64,000 nucleotides of DNA from an uncultured Bacteroides sp. (lineage in GTDB: Bacteria; Bacteroidota; Bacteroidia; Bacteroidales; Bacteroidaceae): assembly GCF_963675905.1 (NCBI RefSeq), contig NZ_OY780936.1, positions 3,605,946 to 3,669,945 of the forward strand. Direction: 5' to 3'. Of the stretch, positions 9,601-19,900 are shown piece by piece. Position numbers and translations under genes: made by a program. The stretch's first letter is position 1. The number at the start of each line of letters is the position of its first letter. A model generated the notes under the pieces. It made no database searches and had not been told where the DNA came from. It worked only from the letters and a program-made list of their open reading frames with translations.

Positions 9601-9903
9601 AAGAAATTATGGAATCCTACTGATGTTACTAACAAAGTGACTCATTCTTACTTTATTGAAGATGGATCATTCCTTCGTTGCCAGGACATTACAATAGGAT
9701 ATACACTACCAAAACAGCTAACAGCTAAGTGGGGAATGTCAAAACTACGCTTTTATGCCAGTGGTTCCAATCTCTTCATTATTACCGGATACTCTGGTTA
9801 TGACCCAGAAGTAGACGTACAAACTGGTTTGACATGCGGTATGGACTACAACCGTTATCCGCGTAGTCGTAGTTTTGTGTTTGGTGCAAACATTACTTTC
9901 TAA
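6631..9903 (+). CDS. SusC/RagA-type TonB-dependent outer-membrane importer (locus 1)
   Basis: 1090 residues from the ATG at 6631. A TTG 39 nt upstream would place a polar 13-residue tail before an ordinary signal peptide (MKQKNEKVRSKLLLLLVLF...FAQ), so the ATG is preferred. Then come a carboxypeptidase-regulatory-like domain (about 30-105; TVKGTVVDSQGEPIIGASV), a TonB-box region (LDEVVVIGYG), a plug (about 115-235; GSISGAKL, VRGGTSVTQ, DASLTAIYGAKGGNGVVIVTT) and a beta-barrel ending in an aromatic residue (FVFGANITF). It forms a lidded import pore with the SusD encoded 19 nt downstream. The substrate is an oligosaccharide of the glycan handled by this locus. First gene of a susC-susD-surface lipoprotein operon. 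Confidence 0.95.
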   Translation: MKQKNEKVRSKLLLLLVLFLMVPIGVFAQNITVKGTVVDSQGEPIIGASVVEKGYNSNGTRTDLEGQFSLTLRKGKRLVISYIGMETQEVDVVAGKTLQITLKDNLQALDEVVVIGYGSKARKDLTGSVGSISGAKLAAVPVTSAAVALQGKIAGVQVTTVDGAPGADINIRVRGGTSVTQSNEPLYIIDGFQADNINDIPPTDIASIDVLKDASLTAIYGAKGGNGVVIVTTKSAQQGKVQVTYNQQISFSKLAKKLDLMNTYDFARYQYDWAAANGTRSSNAKYYRANFGNPLDLDIYQRATTHDWQDIVMSETPFNYSTNLTVGGGSEKFRFNASLTNSGDNGIILSSGVRRTNLNIKMNIQLSNNLTLTLNPKLTFRRDTGAGGDKIGSGGIIDVLRYRPTNGLREFAFWDPATIDPDDEAIFEYTNPKSDIDQNTLKKHSYAYTNQFNLEWRPIEGLTLRTEAAHFLSFNDDNRFFGAMTDEGQGNKKLPVASISNRRTEKYTWTNTASYGFDIDQIHNFSFLLGQEIQHSQSKQTFIKNRYFPRNISAEKAINNMGLGTPWESTSYLSTPDRTASFFGQTSYNYDHKYLASVTFRADGSTKFSPGEQWGYFPSISGAWVMSKESFLEHNPIISNLKLRAAVGLAGNNRIDDDMWRYLYAVNTTGGPGFGEATENGEKWYGNAGGSTFANTKIKWETTLTRNLAFDLGLFGDRLTITPEVYWNTTKDLLYKSDVPSTTGYVQQMQNIGQVTNRGFELSISGDVLRGKDYVLSGNFSLGFNKMKVDKLNDTDNVIWDQNDRWKSSYNDYCLKVGDQVGLIYGFVYDGLYGFDEFDFDPNQNFLAVPKEGTIVNNVFNDSNSGKATLPGKIKFKDISGPDGKPDGQITEDDRTVIGNTNPKFQGGFGLSGQWKNFDFTANFNYMYDFDVNNATAYQLSSSEGNSKNFFNVLSKFNDRWTYVREDGESMYKNTYLDNSVDGYKELNAGKKLWNPTDVTNKVTHSYFIEDGSFLRCQDITIGYTLPKQLTAKWGMSKLRFYASGSNLFIITGYSGYDPEVDVQTGLTCGMDYNRYPRSRSFVFGANITF

Positions 9904-9922
9904 TACATAAAAACGATTATAT

Positions 9923-11911
9923 ATGAAAATCAAAAATATTCTTATCGTTGGTCTGGTTGCGGTTGGCTTCTCTTCATGTAATGATTACCTGAAGGTAGAT
10001 GCTATCTCGAAGTATGACACAGAGTATGTTTTCAGCGAGAAGACTGAAATAAACCGAGCTCTGAATGGCGTTTATGCCCAACTATTGAACAGTAGTACCT
10101 ATGGCAGCGCTTATTTGAGTACTTTCTGCCTTAATAGTGATGTGGATATGTCAATATCTACAAGTGAAGTTGCAACAGATAACGGCTACCGTCGTTTCGA
10201 CTGCAACAGTATGGGAGGAGACATTAATAAATATTGGGTTGCTGCTTACCAAGGTGTGGAATACGCCAATAATTTTATTCATGGCCTTGAAAATAGTCCG
10301 ATTTTTAGTAAAAATGATCCTGAATTGATGCAGCAATTGGGTGAGGCGAAAGTAATTCGTGCCATGTTCTATCATGACCTTGTTGTGATGTTTGGCGATG
10401 TACCTTTCTCTCTCAGCCCAAATTTTGAGTCAGAAGATTTTGTAATGCCTGTAGTTGATCGTGAGGAAATTCATAAAACTTTGATTGAAGACCTGAAAGG
10501 TATTGCTCCCTACATGTCATACGCGCAAGACTTAAGTGATGGTGTAGAGCGTGTATCCAAAGAATTCTGCTGGTCAATGATTGCTCGTATGGCTTTGACT
10601 TGTGGTGGATATTCACTTCATCCAGACAAGAGTAATCCTGCTAGTTATGGTAGCATGCAACGTCCTACAGACTATAAAGAATACTATAAGACAGCTCAAG
10701 CATTTTGTGATTCTGTTATTACTTCAGGAACTCACTCTTTGGCACTTCCTTTCCGTCAGGTATTCGTCAATGAATGTAATTATATTGTAAATAGCAATGA
10801 CGACCCTATCTTCGAGATACCATTTGCAAAGAACTCAACTGGTAGCATGGGTTACATTCAGGGACCGAAAGGCGAAAATTATGAAGGTGTAACATCGGGC
10901 AAAAATGTTTGGGGTAAAAGTGACGGAAGTGCTCGTTTGAATGCTTTTTACCGTTATTCATTTGACGAAGAAGATTCTCGTCGCGACTATGTGAATGGTA
11001 TGTGGTATTATCTCTATGATGGAACTCCTTCAATACTTACAGACTACACGGTGTTCAATAACAAATGGTCTAAGTTCTGGTCAAATTCTGGTAACACTCT
11101 GGGTGCAGGTAGTTCAGGTAATACAGGTATAAACTATCCTTATATGCGTTATGCCGACATACTTTTAATGTATGCTGAAGCTGTTAACGAATTAGAAGAT
11201 GGTGTTGGTGGTGCTAACGGTACAAAAGCTATTGAAGCTCTCAGACAGGTTCGTGCACGTGCAATTACGAATGGAGCTAAGGTCGATAGTTATATAGCTT
11301 CTGTTTCTGGTTCAAAAGCTACCTTCCTAAAAGCAATTTTAGATGAACGTAAATGGGAATTTGCGGGTGAGAATATGCGTTGGAAAGACTTGGTTCGTAA
11401 TAATTTATATGGAGAAGTGCTTTATTACAGTTTCTTGCGCTACTATGCGGTGGCCGAAAATGCAGCAGGTACATCAGATCATATTGAGGCAGTAGAACAA
11501 TACGATGGTAAACCTGGTTATTTGGAGTTGACTCTTCCTTACACAATATATTACAGGATTGCCACCAACCCCAATAACATAAGTGTATATCCAAATACCA
11601 CACTTGATGTACTGGAACTCTATAATCCATACAAGTCTGACAAATATCCAGGAACAGGATGGTCAACAGGAGACTATTACGGATGGTGGAATGATGCTGA
11701 CGGATGTCCGAAAGATCAATGCCTTTTCTCATTCTATGGATTTATTCGTGGTGATCGTGGAGGAAATATCTATCTTGTTAAAGATGGTGAAGCTTATTCA
11801 CAAACCGGGCCCACAAACTTGCCTGTGGTACGCTATATTCTGCCTTATCCGAATGCTGCTGTTCAACGTAGTGCCGGTGCATATAAGAACTATTATGGTT
11901 ATACCAAATAA
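9923..11911 (+). CDS. SusD/RagB-type surface lipoprotein (locus 1)
   Basis: 662 residues, long for the family (usually 500-600). The lipobox is VGFSSC, with Cys about residue 19, followed by NDYLKVDAISKYD, typical of SusD starts. TPR-like helical SusD core motifs are present: INRALNGVYAQL, AKVIRAMFYHDLVVMFGDVPF, YPYMRYADILLMYAEAVNEL and the C-terminal ILDERKWEFAGENMRWKDLVR. It forms the lid on the preceding SusC and captures glycan at the surface. The extra length lies in the C-terminal third (aromatic-rich, Tyr/Trp), plausibly part of the ligand site. Spacing of 19 nt to susC indicates translational coupling in one operon. Confidence 0.95.
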   Translation: MKIKNILIVGLVAVGFSSCNDYLKVDAISKYDTEYVFSEKTEINRALNGVYAQLLNSSTYGSAYLSTFCLNSDVDMSISTSEVATDNGYRRFDCNSMGGDINKYWVAAYQGVEYANNFIHGLENSPIFSKNDPELMQQLGEAKVIRAMFYHDLVVMFGDVPFSLSPNFESEDFVMPVVDREEIHKTLIEDLKGIAPYMSYAQDLSDGVERVSKEFCWSMIARMALTCGGYSLHPDKSNPASYGSMQRPTDYKEYYKTAQAFCDSVITSGTHSLALPFRQVFVNECNYIVNSNDDPIFEIPFAKNSTGSMGYIQGPKGENYEGVTSGKNVWGKSDGSARLNAFYRYSFDEEDSRRDYVNGMWYYLYDGTPSILTDYTVFNNKWSKFWSNSGNTLGAGSSGNTGINYPYMRYADILLMYAEAVNELEDGVGGANGTKAIEALRQVRARAITNGAKVDSYIASVSGSKATFLKAILDERKWEFAGENMRWKDLVRNNLYGEVLYYSFLRYYAVAENAAGTSDHIEAVEQYDGKPGYLELTLPYTIYYRIATNPNNISVYPNTTLDVLELYNPYKSDKYPGTGWSTGDYYGWWNDADGCPKDQCLFSFYGFIRGDRGGNIYLVKDGEAYSQTGPTNLPVVRYILPYPNAAVQRSAGAYKNYYGYTK

Positions 11912-11932
11912 TCAAATTGAAAATTATACGAT

Positions 11933-14098
11933 ATGAAAAATAAAATATTATACATACTGATGCTACTCTTGTCTGTCTCGTTTTATTCTTGTAAAGACGA
12001 TGAGGTAGTGAACGGTGATGGCTACTCTTCCGAAAGAGAGTTTATGACCATGTTCCGTAAGGATGACAATACAGGTAAGGGAGATTCCGACCCTTATCGC
12101 TGCCAGGCTGTTAATTTGAACGATATTCAGCTTTATTGGTATGGAGTGAAAGGTTGTGCCGGTTACGAAATCAAGATGGCTTTGCAGCCTAATGTATCTT
12201 CTGGTCTTGCTACAGATTGGGAAAATCCTGACTATATTCTGTTTGATACGATTGTTGGTCCCGAAGTTACAGATCTTTTGATAAAAGATCTTCAGTATAG
12301 TACTGATTATCGTTTTGCCATCCGAACTCTTTCCAAAAAGGGAGAAGCCTACCATTCTAAGTGGTATGGTTATGGTAGCGGACGCCAATGGGCCGACTAT
12401 ATGGGAATCACGACTGGAGACAGATACAATGTTCCAGAGGTAATAGTAGTGAACGAAGTCACTAAAACGACTTTCCGCGTCAATATTGACCGAGCTTATG
12501 CCACATCTGGTGACAATGGTACTTTCAAAACTAATTTTGAAGTAGATGGAGATGGTAATTTCGTGATGCAAACTATTACAGTTGAAGCATCTCCTACCAA
12601 TCCTGAGGCAACTGTTCCTGCAAAATGGAAAAATTACACTATCACTGCAGCAGATTTTCAACGTGGATACATTGACGTTGATGGCTTGCAGGAAAACAGT
12701 GTATATGTAATTAATGCGATAAACAATAATATCCCGGTTCATTGGGACGCCATTTATAATACTTGTGTTATCCGTATGGATGGTGACCCGGGAGCGCCTA
12801 TCCTTATTAAGCATTTCTGCGATCCTAATGATACCATTCCAGGGGCAAAAGAGTATAATGCTTCAAGGCTTGACACCATCATATCCAACTATAACAAAGA
12901 TTCATCTTTGGCTGAAGGTACTATTTTTGAATTAGAGGGTGGAAAAACATACTATTTTGCAACCAACGTATCTTTGTGTAAAGGTTTGACCTTACGCACT
13001 AAAGCAGGTACTGGTCGTGCTAAAGTGTTAATGAATGGAATGTCAACAATTAATGGAGCGGCTCAAGCTATGAACTTCATGTTTGGTCGTCAACCACAAT
13101 CCGGCGAGCTTGGCGGTATCAATATCAAATCGCTTATATTTGAAGATATTGATTTTGATTGTCCGTTAGCTAAAAATTATGGAGATGGTGCAGCGACAGG
13201 TAATTACTTCATCAACATGTATTCTAATGGTATGGCCGTAACACTTCAATCGTTTGAATTAAAAAATTGTACATTCCAACGTATGATTCGTGGTTTCGTC
13301 CGAGTACAAGGTCTTAACCGTAAGAACTTCGAGAAGTTTATTGTAGAAGACTGTCTATTCTATAATTGCGGTTATTATGATAATACAGGTCGTGGTTATG
13401 CATGGATTGCCGGTGATGGTACTCCTGGTACTGGTAAATCAAACATTTATGCAAACATGATTTTCCGTAAAAATACTTTCTATGATTCTCCACGTACCTG
13501 CTTCTTTACGGACAATGGTAAGGATTTGCCGTGGCCAAGTAATGTTCAATACAATATTACACTCGAGAACAATACATTTGTAAATTACAGTACCCGTTCT
13601 ACCGGACGTAAGATTTTCGACCTGCGATATCTGCCTGGTGGAAGTAAGATTACAGTGAAAAAGAATCTTTTCATTCTGACTAAGAAAGATGGTGATGCTC
13701 GTAATTTATATATGGAAGGTATGGATATTCGCCAGATTAACGGTTCAGGTAAGATTACATTCGATGTTCAGCAGAATTACTCAACAAATACAAACCTGAT
13801 CAATGGAAGTATATTCTCAGCTTCAGCTTTCAGTGCCAGCAAAAACAGTGCAGGCTTCTGGGCAGATTCTAACATTTTAGGTAAGGCAGAGCTTGATGTG
13901 CATTTAGGTACTGTTGGTATTTCACCTACTGACTTGATGACAGATCCGAATCCGCCTTATGTAAGTCCGGATCCGAATATGCACGAGATTAGCAACCTCA
14001 ACGGTCTCTATTACAAGAATACGGATGCCGTTCGAAATCACGAAATTTACAAACTGGGAATTGGTGATCCAAGATGGGCTAAGAATGTAATGCCTTAA
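11933..14098 (+). CDS. Surface lipoprotein with fibronectin-III-like and right-handed beta-helix (DUF4957/DUF5123-like) domains
   Basis: 721 residues with lipobox VSFYSC (Cys about residue 20). The N-terminal half carries Fn3-like strands (DIQLYWYGVKGCAGYEIKM; LQYSTDYRFAIRTLS). From about residue 330 the sequence becomes beta-helix-like: GTIFELEGGKTYYFATNVSL, TLRTKAG, FEDIDFDC, LKNCTFQR, VEDCLFYNCG, FRKNTFYDS, LENNTFVN, VKKNLFI. Short repeating strands of this kind occur in pectate-lyase-like folds. Such proteins often take the third position after susD, as surface glycan-binding proteins or polysaccharide lyases. I see no lyase catalytic triad I can name, so binding versus cleavage is undecided. 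It starts 22 nt after the susD stop. Confidence 0.75.
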   Translation: MKNKILYILMLLLSVSFYSCKDDEVVNGDGYSSEREFMTMFRKDDNTGKGDSDPYRCQAVNLNDIQLYWYGVKGCAGYEIKMALQPNVSSGLATDWENPDYILFDTIVGPEVTDLLIKDLQYSTDYRFAIRTLSKKGEAYHSKWYGYGSGRQWADYMGITTGDRYNVPEVIVVNEVTKTTFRVNIDRAYATSGDNGTFKTNFEVDGDGNFVMQTITVEASPTNPEATVPAKWKNYTITAADFQRGYIDVDGLQENSVYVINAINNNIPVHWDAIYNTCVIRMDGDPGAPILIKHFCDPNDTIPGAKEYNASRLDTIISNYNKDSSLAEGTIFELEGGKTYYFATNVSLCKGLTLRTKAGTGRAKVLMNGMSTINGAAQAMNFMFGRQPQSGELGGINIKSLIFEDIDFDCPLAKNYGDGAATGNYFINMYSNGMAVTLQSFELKNCTFQRMIRGFVRVQGLNRKNFEKFIVEDCLFYNCGYYDNTGRGYAWIAGDGTPGTGKSNIYANMIFRKNTFYDSPRTCFFTDNGKDLPWPSNVQYNITLENNTFVNYSTRSTGRKIFDLRYLPGGSKITVKKNLFILTKKDGDARNLYMEGMDIRQINGSGKITFDVQQNYSTNTNLINGSIFSASAFSASKNSAGFWADSNILGKAELDVHLGTVGISPTDLMTDPNPPYVSPDPNMHEISNLNGLYYKNTDAVRNHEIYKLGIGDPRWAKNVMP

Positions 14099-14148
14099 AA
14101 TATAACCTATATGAGATCGTAAGATTTTGTTAGTGATATCTTATAAGG

Positions 14149-14180
14149 AGGGTGTATCGTATTTAAGTACAATACACCCT
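14149..14180 (+). terminator. Terminator-like hairpin between the surface lipoprotein and GH3
   Basis: AGGGTGTAT (14149-14157) pairs with ATACACCCT (14172-14180) over 9 bp, followed by a T-rich stretch. It may set susCD expression above GH3 by partial termination. Confidence 0.6.
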
Positions 14181-14287
14181 TCATTATTTCCAAACTTATA
14201 ATAATTGAACCATTAATTAGAAGTGAAAACAAGTTTATAGCTCCTTTGGAACTTAAATTGTTACTTTATTTACTAACTATAATAACT

Positions 14288-16879
14288 ATGTTTAAACGAA
14301 ACTTAATCTATATGCTGCCTCTTTTTATCTTGTCAAGTTGCAGCCAACAAACTTATAAAGCGGCTTCATTATCGCCAGATGAACGAGCGAAGCTCTTACT
14401 TCAAGAACTTACGCTGGAAGAAAAAATATCATTAATGATGGATAACTCTCAATCTGTTGAGCGCCTGGGTATCAAACCATATAACTGGTGGAACGAAGCG
14501 TTGCATGGAGTGGCTCGTGCAGGCTTGGCAACTGTCTTCCCTCAACCAATTGGTATGGCAGCATCTTTTTCACCTGGTACGGTGTATCAAGTATACAATG
14601 CTGTGTCTGATGAGGCTCGTGCCAAGAATACTTACTACACTTCACAGCGAAGTTATGAACGTTATCAGGGCTTGACTATGTGGACTCCCACAGTAAATAT
14701 CTATCGGGATCCTCGTTGGGGAAGAGGTATTGAAACTTATGGTGAAGATCCTTATCTAACAAGTCGGATGGGAGTTATGGTAGTTAAGGGCCTGCAAGGT
14801 GCTAACGACGGATATTACGATAAGCTTCATGCTTGTGCCAAGCATTTTGCCGTACACTCTGGTCCGGAATGGAACCGACACGAATTTAATGTGGAAAAAA
14901 TTAAGCCGCGTGATTTGTACGAAACTTACCTACCGCCTTTCGAGGCATTGGTGAGAGAAGCTAAAGTAAAAGAAGTAATGTGTGCCTATAATCGTTTTGA
15001 AGGAAAACCATGTTGTGGGAGCGATCGCCTGCTGATGCAGATTCTCCGTAAAGAGTGGGGCTTTGACGGCATTGTGCTTTCCGATTGCGGTGCCATTGCC
15101 GATTTCTATAATGAACGTGGCCATAAAACCCATACCGATGCTGAGTCAGCTTCGGCCGCAGCAGTTCTTAGCGGAACAGATTTGGAATGTGGATCTAGCT
15201 ACCAATCATTGGCTAAAGCAGTTAAACAAGGAAAAATAGACGAAAGTTCCATAAATATAGCTGTTAAACGCCTGTTAGAAGCTCGTTTTTCATTGGGAGA
15301 AATGGATGATCCGAAAAACGTATCTTGGACAAAGATTCCTTTCTCGGTAGTAGCCTCAGCAGAACATGACTCATTGACTCTCGATATTGCACGCAAGTCA
15401 ATGACCTTGCTCATGAATAAAAATAATATTTTGCCGCTGAAACGTGGTGGACTAACTCTTGCTGTTATGGGACCAAATGCCAACGATTCCGTTATGCAAT
15501 GGGGAAATTATAATGGCATGCCACCGCATACAGTCACTATTTTGAATGGTTTGCAAAAAGCATTGGGAAATAATGACAAGCTTATTTACGAACAAGGTTG
15601 TGGGTGGGTAGAACGGGCACTTATTCAAAGTGCCTTCAATCTTTGTAAGTCGGCAGACGGACCAGGATTTGGCGCACGCTATTGGAACAATGTTACCCGT
15701 GACGGCAAGCCCGTTACAGCCGCTCAGGTAACTACTCCTTTCCATTTCTGCACATCGGGTGCAACTGTATTTGCTCCTGGAGTAAATCTTACAGATTTCT
15801 CTGCAACTTATAACAGCGTATTTACTCCAGAACAGTCGGGTGAAATTGTATTTGATATTTATGCTTACGGTTCAGGGCGTTTGCGTATAAATGATAAAGA
15901 GGTAAAGAGTTTCTCCAACAAAAATGGTGCTCGAAAATCTACTTACAACCTGCAGGTACAAGCTGGAATATCTTATAATATTGAACTTGATTTCGAATAC
16001 CTCAGAAGTGATGCCCAACTTAACTTTGACCTTGGTTTCAGGAAGGAAGCCGACATAGAGAAATCTGTGGAAAAGGTAAAAGATGCAGATGTAGTAATAT
16101 TCGCAGGTGGTATCTCGCCAAGCCTCGAAGGTGAAGAAATGGGTGTTAACCTTCCTGGTTTTAAGAAAGGCGACCGTACAGATATAGAGCTTCCTGCCGT
16201 TCAAAGAGAGTTGATTGCAGCTTTGCATCGTGCCGGTAAAAAGGTTATTTTCGTTAACTGTTCCGGTTCACCCATTGGTCTGGAACCTGAAACAAACAAA
16301 TGTGAGGCTATATTACAGGCATGGTATCCTGGGCAAGAAGGAGGAAAGGCCGTTGCCGAAGTTTTATTTGGAGATTACAATCCTGCAGGACGATTGCCGG
16401 TAACATTTTATCGTAACGTATCACAGCTTCCTGACTTTGAAGATTATAATATGAGTGGAAGAACCTATCGTTACATGATACAAGAGCCTCTTTTCCCTTT
16501 TGGTTATGGATTAAGCTATACAACCTTTGAGTATGGACAAATGAAACTGGAGAAAGATACAATTAAAGTTGGGCAATCATTGAAGTTCACCGTTCCGGTA
16601 ACTAATATCGGCAACAGGGATGGAGAAGAGGTTGTTCAGGTTTATCTGAGAAAGCATCACGATGCAGACGGACCTATTAGGACCTTGCGTAACTTTAAGC
16701 GCGTAAGTATTCCTGCAGGAAAGACAATTAATGTTGAATTCCAACTGAAGGATAAAGAACTGGAATGGTGGGATTCCTCATCTAACACCCTAAGAGTCTG
16801 TGCAGGAGATTATGATATCATGGTAGGTGGTAGTTCACAAACAGAAGACTTGTTGCAACATGCTTTCACCATTGAATAA
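14288..16879 (+). CDS. GH3 beta-glycosidase with PA14 insertion (beta-xylosidase/beta-glucosidase type), lipoprotein
   Basis: 863 residues from the ATG at 14288. A TTG 42 nt earlier adds a second hydrophobic stretch and is unlikely. The signal peptide ends in the lipobox FILSSC. The GH3 N-terminal barrel runs about 35-350 and contains NWWNEALHGVARAG and WTPTVNIYRDPRWGRG, with nucleophile D266 in VLSDCGAI. The (alpha/beta)6 sandwich follows, split by a PA14 domain at about 440-590 (GFGARYWNN...). It resumes with VIFAGGISPSLEGEEMG, where a Glu is the candidate acid/base. A C-terminal Fn3-like domain ([29 protein letters not shown]) ends the protein. The SDCGAI form and MDNSQSVERLGI start are common in beta-xylosidases, but specificity is not provable here. 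It would release terminal sugars in the periplasm. Confidence 0.88.
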   Translation: MFKRNLIYMLPLFILSSCSQQTYKAASLSPDERAKLLLQELTLEEKISLMMDNSQSVERLGIKPYNWWNEALHGVARAGLATVFPQPIGMAASFSPGTVYQVYNAVSDEARAKNTYYTSQRSYERYQGLTMWTPTVNIYRDPRWGRGIETYGEDPYLTSRMGVMVVKGLQGANDGYYDKLHACAKHFAVHSGPEWNRHEFNVEKIKPRDLYETYLPPFEALVREAKVKEVMCAYNRFEGKPCCGSDRLLMQILRKEWGFDGIVLSDCGAIADFYNERGHKTHTDAESASAAAVLSGTDLECGSSYQSLAKAVKQGKIDESSINIAVKRLLEARFSLGEMDDPKNVSWTKIPFSVVASAEHDSLTLDIARKSMTLLMNKNNILPLKRGGLTLAVMGPNANDSVMQWGNYNGMPPHTVTILNGLQKALGNNDKLIYEQGCGWVERALIQSAFNLCKSADGPGFGARYWNNVTRDGKPVTAAQVTTPFHFCTSGATVFAPGVNLTDFSATYNSVFTPEQSGEIVFDIYAYGSGRLRINDKEVKSFSNKNGARKSTYNLQVQAGISYNIELDFEYLRSDAQLNFDLGFRKEADIEKSVEKVKDADVVIFAGGISPSLEGEEMGVNLPGFKKGDRTDIELPAVQRELIAALHRAGKKVIFVNCSGSPIGLEPETNKCEAILQAWYPGQEGGKAVAEVLFGDYNPAGRLPVTFYRNVSQLPDFEDYNMSGRTYRYMIQEPLFPFGYGLSYTTFEYGQMKLEKDTIKVGQSLKFTVPVTNIGNRDGEEVVQVYLRKHHDADGPIRTLRNFKRVSIPAGKTINVEFQLKDKELEWWDSSSNTLRVCAGDYDIMVGGSSQTEDLLQHAFTIE

Positions 16880-16895
16880 CCACGATTGACTTGAT

Positions 16896-16931
16896 ATAAC
16901 AGACGGGAGGTGAAAATCTTCTGTCTGTTAT
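16896..16931. terminator. Bidirectional hairpin between convergent GH3 and HTCS genes
   Basis: A perfect 9-bp stem ATAACAGAC / GTCTGTTAT with an 18-nt loop, midway between the two convergent stop codons. Confidence 0.6.
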
Positions 16932-16957
16932 TCCAAATCAATGACTTTTGGCTATTC

Positions 16958-19900
16958 TTAATCGTTCTGTTTTTTTTCTTTACTATACTCAGACGGCGAA
17001 GCTCCGAATTGTTTCTTAAAGCACTTACTGAAATATTTGGGATCATTAAAACCTGTCATGTAAGCCACTGTTGATACATTATATTCTCCAGAATCAATCA
17101 ATTGTTTTGCCCGCTTAATACGCATCTCACGAATAAAATCTACGGGAGACAATCCTATGATTGCTTTCAGCTTTTGATAAAAAACAGTACGTCCCATTCG
17201 TATTTCCAGTGCAAACTCGTCAATTGTAAATTTGGAATTATCCATATTTTTTTCCATCACCTCCATCACTTGTTGCATAAATAATTCGTCAGAGTTAATT
17301 ATTTGTGGTTTGGAGGGCACTATTTCAATTGGGACGTTTGAAGTAGCTTCCTTATTTTCCGGCCATTGTTTTAGGTAAAGTTCATGTAACTGTTTACGCT
17401 GATTAAGCAGTGATTTTATACGTGCTTTAAGGTAAGCAGAACTGAACGGTTTGGTAATATAGTCATCAATACCCTGCTCCAGTCCGTAAATACGGTCATC
17501 CAGAGAAGATTTTGCAGAAAGCAGAATAATTGGAATATGGCAAATGTCACGGTTTTCTTTAATAGCTTTAACCATATCCAAACCATCCATTACTGGCATC
17601 ATTACATCACTGATGATGAAATCGGGCATGTGTTTAATAGCCTTTTCCAATCCTTCTTGCCCGTCATTTGCTTCAATTACATTATATATACCAGATAATA
17701 TGTCATGAAGGAAGGTTCTTAATTCAGAATTATCTTCCACTACCAATACCGAAACAACTTCCTGATTATCAAGATTACTTTCGGGAATCATAGATTTTCT
17801 TTCTGTTACTTCCTGATAGGTTTGTTCTTGAACAGATATTCCTGAATTTTCAGGATTTTCGTTGCTTTGAGCAAAAGATGACTGAGAGTCATTTAAAATG
17901 AATTCCGTATTTTCTTTTCCTTCATAAGCTTTCTCTTCCAGGGGTAATGTTACAATAAACTCACTGCCAATTCCCGACTGACTATTTACCTGAATAGTAC
18001 CTTGATGTAATTCAATCAGCTCCTTGACAAGAGACAATCCGATACCCGATGAAGGTTGTAAAATGTTATAGCGCACAAGCGTTTCGAACCGCTGAAACAA
18101 ACGTTGTTGTTTTTTGAGATCAATTCCAATACCTTCATCCTTTACGGAAATTACAAGATTCTCATTTTCCATGCTGGCCGATACTGTGATGGATTTATTG
18201 TCGGGTGTGTACTTAAAAGCATTGGATATTAAATTGAAAAAAATCTTTTCAAATTTGTCCTGATCTATCCAACCGGAGATTATATCCGGATGCGAATGTA
18301 AGCGGAAATCAATATGTTTTTCTTCTGCTATCAGAAGAAAGTTATCCATTACCCGTTGCAATAAAGTTATGATATCACTCTTTTCCAGCAATACTTTCAT
18401 TTTCTTATTCTCTATTTTACGGAAATCTAGTATCTGATTCATTAAACGCAGCATACGTTCTGTGTTCTTATGTACCAGTGTGAGATGTTTGCGCGCGTTT
18501 GGAGAAAGAGATTCATGCTCGAGTATTTCACTTATGGGACTACTGATAAGAGTTAACGGTGTACGTAATTCATGAGATATATCTGTAAAGAATCTTAGTT
18601 TGATATTAGATAATTGATGCTCGAGGTTTATTTGATTATGCAGCCTATAAATGTAAAAAAATGTATATACAATAGCAGCCGTAAACAGAATGAATAAAAG
18701 AACATATAGAATCCATGCCCAGTAAGTTTCCCAGAAAGTGGGAAGTACATGGATTGAAAGAGTGCGAACATTATTTATCCATACACCGTCACTGTTTGTA
18801 GAACGTATTTGCAATTCATATTCTCCCGGAGGAAGATTTATGTAGTTAGCTGTGCGGTTATTATCTACTTCATTCCATTGCTCTTCTAATCCGTTGAGTC
18901 GATAAGCATACTTAATGGCTGTAGGTTCAATATAATCTAATGCTGCAAACTGGAAGGCAACATTGCGCTGAGAAGGCTGAAGCTCCAGTTCTTTCAGGTC
19001 ATCAATATCTTGTGACTGCTGAATTCCTTGTATCTTCAGACCGGTAAATACGATACGCGGAATGTACTTGCTCTTGCTTAACGAAGCTGGATTTACCTCC
19101 AGAATACCACCTTCGGTGCCCAAAATCAAATGTTTATGCAAGATAACCGGTGCGGCATCACTGAAATAAGTTTCTTTTTGAAGATATCTCTTATCGTAAT
19201 TGTCAAAAGTGCCTGTTTTTGGATTGAATTTGGAAAGTGCATTTTCACATATTACCCATAAATTCTTTTGTGAATCTTCAATCATGGATAAAAGCAAGTC
19301 GGAAAACAATCCATTTTTCTTTGTATAGGATTTAAATTTTATATGATTGGTTAGTAAATTATTTGATATTATTTGGTTTATTCCTCCTGTAAAGGTAAGA
19401 GCATACGTCTGTTTTTTACTGTCAGTATAGATATATGTTACATCATTGCTACATAGGCTGGATGGAATCTCTGGTGTACGTACATTTTGGTAAAATCTGA
19501 TAGCTCCCGGATTCCGGAAATCAGGAGAAAACGTGAGAAGTCCCTCTGTAGTACCAACCAATATTGCTTTATTTACTTCCTTTATGATTCGTATTTTGTA
19601 GAATTTGTTGTGAGGATATCCTTTTAAAGTGTTACCACTGTGCATAAAGCGTACTTCTCCTTGAGGAGTTTCTTCCAATAAATTCAGTCCGCCACCATAA
19701 GTGCCTATCCAAATGCGATTCCTGCTGTCTTGATATATTGAGTAAATGCTGTTATTGCTTAAACTATATGGGTTCTTTTCATCATGGGCAAATCTTTGTA
19801 TCTTAAATCGGTTATTCCCTTCTTTTTTGAGTCTGAAAAGCCCGTCCCATTTGCTTCCCATCCATACATACCCTTGTTTGTCTTCAAGAAAGCAATAGAT

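Noticed and set aside
11963-12814. 283-codon open frame on the minus strand
   Set aside because: It lies entirely antisense to the well-supported surface lipoprotein gene, has no family resemblance and reflects codon bias of the real gene.
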